Assembly: GCA_963924555.1 (NCBI GenBank)
Contig: OZ004585.1
Location: 4,787,488-4,851,487, forward strand
Length of the DNA stretch: 64,000 nt
DNA from: Crambe crambe
Taxonomy: Eukaryota > Porifera > Demospongiae > Poecilosclerida > Crambeidae
Reading direction: 5' to 3'
Part shown: in pieces, positions 22,121-41,179 of the stretch
Numbering within the stretch: position 1 is the stretch's first letter
How the letters are laid out: every line of letters starts with the position of its first letter
Notes under the pieces: model-generated
Database searches by the model: none
Told to the model about the DNA's origin: nothing
Seen by the model: only the letters and a program-made list of their open reading frames with translations
Translations under genes and position numbers: made by a program

Positions 22121-22404
22121 AATAATAAAATGGCAAAAGCTTTATTGCAGATAGCTATAACTAGAGGGAGATTCCAGAGCCTATACAGTGATATTCATCA
22201 TGCTTGGTTGTGAATAGCTACATTGTGAATTCATTAGCTATGACCATATTTGCCCTTATGAATACTGCAGAATAATTATGATTCTAATTAAGTGTTTGAA
22301 TTTGGCCACAATAGCCCGTATGGCAGACCTCCTACTGAGTCCTTTAGCTACACATGTCATGAATTATAAGGCTGTGTTTATCACAGAATGGGGTGACATT
22401 GTTC

Positions 22405-22476
22405 CTTCTTTTTTTTGTTTTGTTTTGTTTTTGTTTTTTGTTGTTTTTTTCTCTTTTTTTTCTTCTTTTTTTTTTC

Positions 22477-22507
<31 letters not shown>
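22405..22507. repeat. T/C-rich tract followed by G21
   Basis: About 80 bp of T with scattered C/G lead into 21 consecutive G (22487-22507). Frames read through it are low-complexity artefacts. Confidence 0.9.
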
Positions 22508-22508
<1 letters not shown>

Positions 22509-22776
22509 GAGAGATTTTGAATTCTATAGCTCAACAATTAATGCCATCATATTATCAAACCATGGCATAATCATTTTTATATAGTAGCTATCTATGGATT
22601 GGAGATTGATTCAATACAGATTCAGATTCAATACTATAGACATTGATTTCTTCACAATATAATTAGCTATAGCCCTATGGCTACACATTAGTGTGTCATC
22701 TGAGATGCCCATTTTGATATAATTATATCAAAGGGATAATCATCAAAAACTTAATGTTAGCTACTTCAATAGGCAG

Positions 22777-23095
22777 CTCATGAGTAGGGACCAGCCTATT
22801 ATGCCAGAATAATTTTAGGCATTATAGGTACTCCCGAACATCGGGCATAATGCTAGCATAATAATAATATGCAAAATGTTACTAAATATATTCCAAACAG
22901 GAAGCAAGTTATCTCATGAACCATATTTTATAATCATGCATCATTGGAATACATGCAATAATGACATCTTATCAGTGCATTATAGCTAGCTACAACAGGC
23001 ATAATTAAAAGCAAAATCGGTAACTTTTTGGGGAATTGCTCAAAAGCATAAAAGGCCAAAAAAATAGACTGATGCCTACTCATGAGTAGCATATC
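22777..23095. mobile_element. CTCATGAGTAGG TIR element (tentative)
   Basis: The ends ctcatgagtagggaccagcctatt and aatagactgatgcctactcatgag are imperfect inverted repeats about 310 bp apart. The interior has palindromic gcataat strings. No clear target duplication. Confidence 0.5.
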
Positions 23096-23099
23096 TATT

Positions 23100-24079
23100 T
23101 TTAGTTACTGTGTAGCTCTTTCTCTTTTACTGTGCAGATGTTTTTTTGTCATCAAAATTACATGCTCCCCTAAAATTACACACAAACAAAAAATGCAAGT
23201 AGCAAGAGAAAAAACAAAAAAAGAAACAAACAGGCAAGCAAAAAAATAATAAAAATCACTAAACACAAAATGTAAATGCAACCATGGGGTGTAGCTTATC
23301 TGAGTTTAAGAGTGACACACAGAAAGCCCACACCTAGCTATAGAGTAGCCCCTCTAAGCATGAATATGTGGACTACATGACTGAGTTTGCCTCTAGCTAG
23401 CCGTGCCAGCTTGGTAACCTATTTATAACTAGAGCCTTACCTGAACTCGAGAATCGCAAGGCCTGTTGAGCTTTAATGGCGTCACACCGACCGGGTCTTC
23501 TCGATCTCCAGCTCTACAGGGTCGTTCAGAATACGCATGCGCATTATATATTATCGCAATAGGAAAATTCGAACGGAACGTAAATCCATTGTTATACGTT
23601 CCGTTCCGTTCGAATTTTCTATAATAGAGCTTGATTGTGCACTAAAATGGCCGCCGTTGGCATGATATATTAAAGGATACACACAAACACATTTATTCAT
23701 CTTCGTAGCTAGACCACGTACTAAGTGTATCTCTGTCATTGAAGTAAATAGTTCTTCTGAGTGATTAAGGTCACGTGAGCATAGCAACATGTAGCCACTC
23801 CCACATGCACTAACGTTGACCTTAGACCTTCTTACTTAGGAACCTACTTTTGTGTACGTCAAAGTTTGTGATAAGAAGAGAAAGGATACCAACTGTTTAG
23901 CTAAGTGTCTTTAGCTATAGCTAATACAAGAATGATCTGCACTTGTTTAAAAGCTATAGGAATATATAAACTTGTATACTACTCTGTATATCTCAGTATA
24001 CTATGCATCATTTGATTTCTGGTATACAAAGTATACTGGGATATAAATTTTGAGGGAAATCAGTTAAACAAGTAGCTAA
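23100..24079. other. non-coding with one strong hairpin
   Basis: No gene seen. At about 23563-23623, arms gaaaattcgaacggaacg and cgttccgttcgaattttc surround a short loop; gcgcatgcgc-type CpG strings lie nearby at 23533-23546. Confidence 0.5.
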
Positions 24080-24085
24080 TTTATT
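24080..24085 (-). terminator. candidate poly(A) signal of RTK-A
   Basis: AATAAA on the minus strand, about 240 bp after the RTK-A stop codon. It is the nearest canonical hexamer I noticed. Confidence 0.4.
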
Positions 24086-24322
24086 TTGACAAGTAATTCA
24101 TTTTGAACTGCCTTATCACAGAACTTATAGCTAATTCTGCTGTTTCGAATCCTACAGCACTCTGGTCCCAATACATCTCTGCAATTCAAGGTTTGAAAAA
24201 CTTGTGGGTGTGTAGATTATTAATCAATACATCAATGCACACAATAATAAAGCTATGAACTAATGGAAATAGCTAAGAACACAAAGTTGACTTCCCAGTA
24301 TTATTGTCTTTTTAAGTCTGAC

Positions 24323-34602
<10,280 letters not shown>

Positions 34603-34756
34603 TATGCTAATTTGTGCATGCATACAGTCAGTGCTGACGTCAACTCTAGGAGCTAGGATAAGTGATTATATTTTAGCAAGTAGCTACAACTTCAGTCATA
34701 CACTAGTACAACTGACTAGTGAATAAAGGCCTACTTGTTAAATTCACTAAAATTAA

Positions 34757-35061
34757 GGCCACTATTTTATAGAATCCTAGTTTCCTGTCCAAGAAGACAT
34801 CCACAAGTGCTGCGGGCGGGCGGTTATTATAATTATTCTATTACTGCTTCGTTGTTTGTCTCAAGGGTCCTGTCTTGATCATTCACTAGTCTCGCGGCCC
34901 GCAAGACTAGTCATTCATCACGCATGTGAAGCCAAATGTGCGCGCTCTACTGCGCGCGCATGAGCAATAGGCAGTATATATAGTAATAATATTTTTTGAT
35001 GCGGTGACATTTTCAATACGCGGGCGGTGGACAGGAAACAATCATTCTATTAATAGTGGCC
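34757..35061. mobile_element. 305-bp TIR element, TAA duplication, upstream of RTK-A
   Basis: Ends GGCCACTATTTTATAGAAT and ATTCTATTAATAGTGGCC with TAA on both sides (34754-34756, 35062-35064). GGCC termini and a TWA duplication match the Harbinger-like pair at 32132 and 41608. It lies about 150 bp upstream of the RTK-A start, so it may contribute to the promoter. Confidence 0.75.
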
Positions 35062-36237
35062 TAACTGGTCGCCAATAATACCCACCTTAAGGTATACACA
35101 ACCGGCTAAGTGCTGTAGTAGCGCATGTATAGACTCAACGAGTCCCTTTTATACTGTCAAATATTCAGCAGTCTTGTGGGGTTTCTACAGGCTGTCAATT
35201 GATTAGCTCTCACCACATAGGCAGCAGCGTGCTGGAATGTCGGCTGGCCTGGTTAGTGGTATACACAGTAATAATAATAATTGCTAGCTGATAAGTGATT
35301 GGGTAAAGTGGGGTTCCACTTGAATCCCTACTTGGCCCAACATATCACACCAAGAGTCAGGCATAACTTGGTGGATGTAGTAGCTACTGGATGTGAACTG
35401 AGGGAGGGGAGAAACAAATGTCTTTCCCTGATGTCTGGTGAGGCTGAATGCTGGATTACCATGTGTCTCTAAGCAGTGGCAGAGTGACTGGTCAGGTTAG
35501 TCAGGTTTCAAACTGACCACTTTTTTCACTCTTTTTCCCCCAAGTAAACATTAGCTATAGGTCATGGTAGCATTAATAATACCTCTGTGGTTTTTAATTG
35601 ACCAAATACAAGATAACCTTGTAAGCTTTTTCCAGCTGCATGCAATCCTATTGAATCTATAGCTAGCAGTTGACCAAAATTCTTATCCTTGTCTACCTGA
35701 GCAACCTTACCATCCTCCTCCTCCTCCTTTTAAATTCCCAAAAAGACCATATGGGAAGATAAAGAAAGTTTATTGTAGTTTCCAGCATCACTGATTTGTG
35801 GCATGGCCTTTCTTGCACTACAATGAGGCTGAGGATGTGGTTTTTTGCCATACTTGTGTGAAGGCTTTCAGTACTAAGAGGATTAAGATCAGTCATAATG
35901 CAGCAACTGCCTTCGTAAGTACAGTGTCTTAAACTATAATGGTATGCCATGGTCATTAATTAGACAATGGAAATTTTCTCCCTAGGTTAGCAAAGGTTAT
36001 TGCAATTGGAAGGACACAACTGCTGCATTCAAAAGACACAAAGAGTCGAAAACACATTGTGAGGCAGTAGAGGCTGTGATCACTCTACCACAATCCACTT
36101 CAGATGTCGGTGAGCTCTTAAGTTCTGCTCACAAACGTGAGAAACAAGAAGCCAGATATAATTATTCTAAAAGTTATATCATGCAGGTCTTGCTTTACAA
36201 GGCCACGATGATGCATGCAGACTCTAATTTAGTATAA

Positions 36238-37250
36238 GGGGAAAAAGCATTTCGTGAAATGAAAAAAGATGTAGGGATGACCACTGCTCAAAAAGTAAGG
36301 AAACAAGAAGGATGGAAATGGGATCAATCTTTGTTCTCTATATCCAGCCAACAATCCCTACATATACGTCAGGTAGCTTCAGATTATAGTGTAGTAATGT
36401 ATGTATATGTAGGGATTGTTGACTGGATATACAGAACAAAGATTGATCCCATTTCCATCCTTCTTGTTTCCTTACTTTTTTGAGCAGTGGTCATCCCTAC
36501 ATCTTTTTTCATTTCACGAAATGCTTTTTCCCTTAGCTACTTGTTCCTGGTCTTTTTTTCCTCTCTTTTATTGTTTTAGCTATGTATAGAGTTCATTCTT
36601 CTGTGTATGCAGGGACAGATGAAAGAAGAGTAGTTCTCCAATAGCATACGAGTCAAGGTGTTGTGTCATTGTTGAGCTATACTTGGAGGTCGAAGATGCT
36701 GAAATAGAGTCTACCGTGGTGAATCTAAATCCCCGAGTCGATACAGTAGTCTATCATCATTATCTAGAGCATGATAGATAATCTATACTAAGCTAGTTAG
36801 CTGAGTAATATTATAATTTCGAATAATTGGATATAAATTACATGCGCATGCGTATTATAGAAAAGATGGCTTCCTAATTGAATTAGTCGAGTGCTGTGCT
36901 CCATAGTGTCTCCTATTTCATCGAGTCTTTCGAGGATCAACGAGTAGAAAAGATCGTAGTTGGTATAATTTGGAGTGGATTTATCCAGAAATCATAGCTG
37001 TAGCTTGAGTGGTTCAAGAGAAATTATGGTTGTCTAAGAATAATAATATAAATAATAGAGAAGAAGCGATTTACCTGCTTGCCGTATTTCTGAAACGGTA
37101 AGCTCCCTGGTCCTGAAACTTGGTCTGCACATTGTAGTAGGCTCTAGTAGGCTGGATAATTAGGTCTAAGTGGGGGAACTAGAATTTCACTTTTGTATTA
37201 GTCTATAGGCGGCGCGCGGCCGTCCGAGTAATCCCTACATAGAGAGTGCG
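36238..37250. mobile_element. intact FB-plus-hairpin composite element inside hAT
   Basis: 1013 bp flanked by ATAA (36234-36237, 37251-37254), interrupting the transposase between DSNLV and LLHLRAEDHP. The left 400 bp is FB copy 5; the middle (tggaggtcgaagatgc ... gcgcatgcgtattatagaaa) and right (ccgtatttctgaaacggtaa ... ccctacatagagagtgcg) are the modules seen rearranged at 10.5-15.0 kb. No coding frame. Confidence 0.8.
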
Positions 37251-38720
37251 ATAATTGCTTCATCTTAGGGCTGAAGACCACCCACCTCTTGGGAACGAAG
37301 CTGGAGGAAATTCACTTCAAATGAGAACCAAAATGAAGTTTCGAAATAATGGCACATAGTGTTCTGAGGAAGATTCTTAATGATATCCATGGCTCTCCTT
37401 TTCTAACAATCATGGTGGATGAAGATGTATCCAATAAAGAGCAGCTTACTTTTGTGATAAGGTGGGTAGATAAGAATTATGGATCTAGAGGAGAGTTTCT
37501 TGGGATATACAACCTGCTTTCCACTACATGCTGATCATTATATTAAAGATATTCTTAAACGTTTTGAAATACCCACCAATAAAATACGAGGCCAATAGCT
37601 ATTATGATGGTTGCAGTACAATGGCTGGAGCTAAAGGTGGTGTAGCAACTAAAATTCAACAGATAGAACCAAAGGCAGTGTTTACACATTGCTTTGGACA
37701 TGCTCTCAACTTAAGCGTAAATGATACCATTAAAAGGAGCTCTGCTTTGAAAGGCTGCCTTGATACCTGTTTCGAGTTAGTTAAACTCATCAAGTTTTCT
37801 CCCAAACGAGAAGCCATGTTGAGTAAAATCAAAGAAGAATGTGGAAATGAATCGCCATCTGTTCGAACAATTTGTCCCACAAGGTGGACAGTCAGGGCTG
37901 ATTCACTAGCCAGCATCATTTCCAATTATGACAATATTCAGAAGTGGCACTCAAAGCCTCCTCAGACACAGACACAGATATGAAGGCAAGAATTCAAGGC
38001 ATTGCTAGTCAAATGGTTACATTCCAATTCCTCTTCAATCTACTGCTTTCGGAAAGCATTCTTAGGCATACTGATAAGCTCAGTCAGACTCTCCAAAATC
38101 TTAACCTATCCAGTATTCAAGGTTATGAGATCGCTATGCTTACAGTCAAAACCCTTCAGAGCAGATAGCTAGAGATTTTGATCTATTTTGGGCTAAAATA
38201 GAAATCAGAAGAGTCCAACATGACATCGAGGAACCAATACTACCTCGAAAACGTAGAAGACCACTTCGATATGAAGAAGGAATTGGTGATGCTGAATTCC
38301 CAGAAATGCCAAAGGATTTATACAGACAGAAATATTTTGAAGTTCTTGACCTTGCTGCAGTGAGCATAACAGATAGATTTTACCAACCTGGGTTCAAGGT
38401 GTACTCAAATCTTGAACCACTTCTTTTCAAAGTATGTTCTGGTAATGAACTTGGTGCTGTATGTGATTATTATGGTGCTGATATCAATCGTAGTGACCTT
38501 GAATCCCAGCTTAAGACATTGCAAGAAAAAAAAAGGAGAGGAAGAGCCATCAATTAGTCTCCTGAAATCAGTTCTTCAAAGCTTAAGCCCAGCTCAAAGG
38601 GAACTTTTGGATATAGTTTGTTGCACTTTCCAACTACTTATGGTTATGCCTGCAACCAACTGTACCTCAGAAAGATCTTTCGGTGCCCTTTGGAGAAAAA
38701 AACATACCTACCTGCGAAGC

Positions 38721-39275
38721 GCGATTTTTTAATTTGGGAATGGTTTCTGGGATCAAAGGTCGGCCACATGTCACCAAGTCGCGCATGCTTGAAAATCTCT
38801 GATACAGAGGTTTTCAGGTTGGTTGACACAAAATTTGCCAACAGTGCAGAATTAAATTCGTGCTCGCTAAATTTAAGACCATTGCATTTGTACATATGTA
38901 TGACAATATAATATTTTGCTCGCTTGAATTTATTTTGCACATGCGTAAATTCTACAGGTCAACCAACCTGAAAACTTCTGTACCAGATTCCTGTAACTTT
39001 GTCTTGAAGTCTAGTAAGCTCAGCATTGACTTCTCGACACCTCCTTTATCTGTTCATGGCCTCAAAAGCCTTCTGTTTGTAGGTGAAGCTTGGAACTTGA
39101 TTGGCACGGCTAGAGTTGTGACCTTTGACCTGTTGCTAAAAATTCTGACACCATCACTTACTAGACTTCAAAACAAAAATCATTGAAATCTGGCATCAGA
39201 GATTTTCTAAGTTTTTTGAGCATGCACGACCTGGTGACTTTTGACCCCAGAAACCATTCCCAAATTAAAAATCGC
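38721..39275. mobile_element. GCGAT-family TIR element, copy 2
   Basis: Ends GCGATTTTTTAATTTGGG and CCCAAATTAAAAATCGC. The flanks CTGCGAAGC (38712-38720) and CTGAGAGGC (39276-39284) match 7/9. It interrupts the hAT transposase between TYLR and GTMAQARL, which fixes its boundaries independently. Confidence 0.85.
38805..38980. mobile_element. 176-bp TA-flanked TIR element nested in copy 2
   Basis: Ends CAGAGGTTTTCAGGTTGGTT and AACCAACCTGAAAACTTCTG with TA flanks (38803-38804, 38981-38982). It is absent from the related copy at 17470-17932 (ctctgatggcagattcctg), which gives the empty site. Confidence 0.85.
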
Positions 39276-39649
39276 CTGAGAGGCACCATGGCACAGGCGA
39301 GACTGATGATTTTACATTATCACCAAGATCTTACAGATAATCCTGACTTAAAATTGATTACCAATGACTTTATTAGTGCTAAATATTAAATTTTGATTTA
39401 TTGTTGTCGTTTTTTGTTCTTGTTGTCGTGATCCCTTAAAAACTCTCCCAGATTCAGGATGATTCGAGATAGGGGTGCTTCAATTCATGAGTCCCCATCA
39501 TTATGCTACTGGATGAAGTAGTAATATCTATTCTGACCATCCACAATAATTGCCGCTAGCCTAGTAGCTAAGTTTAGTGTTTATCGAAAAGTGCGTGGTT
39601 AGGCAAAAGTGGGCGTGGCCAAGCAAAAATTTTTGTCACTCCGCCCCTG

Positions 39650-40224
39650 CTCTAGTATATAAACCATGCAGCATGCAGAATATCCTGCAGGTAGCCCCGC
39701 CTATCAATTAACCACTGCTTAACTTTCATTAATTAGTGATCATGATGATTAATTTTTATTCTCACTGTAGCTACACTTTTCTACACTTTTCAAGCAATTT
39801 ATTTTTGATACCACTAAGCATATTCATTATATGAAACCACAATGAAACCCATTAAAAGTTCTGAGAGTTTGATACTATAAAAACAGCCCTTGAGAATCAC
39901 AAGCTTAACTAGGGTGCTTATGGAGCTCAGGTTGGTGTTGGTCTACTGGTGATTTATTAGTTTAGAGCCTGATGGCTGGTCATTTTTCACTGCTTTAAAA
40001 ACCTCATTGTGATCAAAACTTCATATTTAGGAACATGCACTTTATGTTGCTTCACTTACTATTCTGAACATACCCTAGTTACCATGTACAAAATAGCGCA
40101 AGCTTTAACAATGAACATGAAAATTGTAATTACTTAATATTAACTTCACACACCATTACTACGAATGTTAGTATGCATTGTATAATAGCAGACTTTGTGC
40201 TTTAAGTATGTGCTGGCAGTGCTT
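39650..40224. other. intergenic, non-coding
   Basis: No gene seen between the hAT element and the end of IgR-B. Confidence 0.5.
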
Positions 40225-40230
40225 TTTATT
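40225..40230 (-). terminator. candidate poly(A) signal of IgR-B
   Basis: AATAAA on the minus strand 36 bp downstream of the IgR-B stop codon. Confidence 0.5.
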
Positions 40231-40265
40231 ATCAGTCAGTGGCATATGGAGGGATTTCAGGGGCA

Positions 40266-41179
40266 TCAATGTCTTGCTTTTAAAATGACACAGTCTTGAT
40301 CTTCATTAATCGACTTTGTCTTTTTATCAGCAACTGAACAGCGTGGATTGACTTCTGAATCATTGCCGTGGTTATTCAATTGATATGTTTCTAACTCTTT
40401 GCAATCACTACTTCTGGGAGGTAAGTAGTTATCATCATTGAGTTCTGAATCGTTGCCATGGTTATTCAATTGAAGTGCTTCTAACTCACTACTTCTGGGA
40501 GGTGTCTTTGGCTTTTTCTTATCAACAACAGCATATAAGTAGTTATCATGTGAGTCCTCATTCACAGAAGTTTTAGTGGATTTCTTCTTATTCACTACAG
40601 AATAAACATGGGAGTCCTTCCAAGTTTTTTGTATTTGGGCATCTTCTCTCTGCTGCACTGAAATATTTAATGGAGTCTCTTCAACACATGGTGTAAGGTC
40701 TATTTCTTCATAATTTTTTTCTGCAGCATTTGTGAACCTCTTCTTTGCAATAGAGGAAGCACACAGATCACCCGATATCTGCTTTCTTTCAACTTTCTTA
40801 TGCAGTGGAACAAATGATGGAAGTTTATTTATGTGTGTTGTGCTTTCTAACGGTCTTACAGTGCTATAATTTGGATCATCATCACTTATTTCAAATTCTA
40901 GGTTTTCATCATTCTCTGATTGTTCATTCTGTTCAATAATCTTTACTGGATCAACTTTATTATTTTCATGCCGAGAATGATCAGTTACACATGGTATTGT
41001 TGCTATTGAATGAAGAAGGTTTTCTTCCGCTATGGAAACTGATGGTGGCTTTCTAGTCTCTTTCAGAGATAAAGTATGAGCTCGAATCCTATTTATTTTA
41101 ATCTTTATTATCATTACTCTGATTAGTGATATGACTGCAATTCCAACTCCGATTCCAAGGCTTAGTTTAAACCATATAG
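40266..41179 (-). CDS. IgR-B exon 4: transmembrane and cytoplasmic tail
   Basis: Acceptor ttttttattag before CTATATGG. 304 codons plus the split first one. TM, basic KIKINRIRAH, acidic EFEISDDDPNYSTVRPLEST, then YEEIDLTPCVEETP, repeated YxVV(N/D)KKK units (HVYSVVNKKK, YLYAVVDKKK) and a duplicated segment (PPRSSELEALQLNNHGNDSE and ELETYQLNNHGNDSE). Stop at 40266-40268. Confidence 0.8.

Larger units (their letters stand above)
35705..39389 (+). pseudogene. hAT transposase (ZMYM1/DUF4371-like), disrupted
   Basis: Visible parts in order: a TTF-type zinc-finger segment (WPFLHYNEAEDVVFCHTCVK, ... KDTTAAFKRHKESKTHCEAV) with an intron at about 35912-35985 (AFV|SKGY); LHLRAEDHPP after the first insertion; the catalytic region AHSVLRKILNDIHGSPFLTI then YDGCSTMAGAKGGVA and THCFGHALNLSVND; SVRTICPTRWTVRADSL; and the C-terminal dimerisation block (PATNCTSERSFGALWRKKTY). 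The final PxxLRGTMAQARL-type end resumes after the second insertion and stops at 39387-39389. Several frameshifts (near 37320, 37530, 37945, 38165) and two insertions mean no functional enzyme. Confidence 0.85.
35474..39649 (+). mobile_element. hAT DNA transposon (dead, with nested insertions)
   Basis: Ends CAGTGGCAGAGTGAC and GTCACTCCGCCCCTG are inverted (12-13 of 15) and fit the hAT CAGNGGC terminus. The flanks ctctaagc and ctctagta may be a degenerate 8-bp duplication. The interior encodes a disrupted transposase. Removing insertions at 36238-37250 and 38721-39275 leaves about 2.6 kb. Confidence 0.75.

Noticed and set aside
22278..22584. Phe/Leu-rich frames resembling membrane proteins
   Set aside because: T-rich and G-run low complexity.
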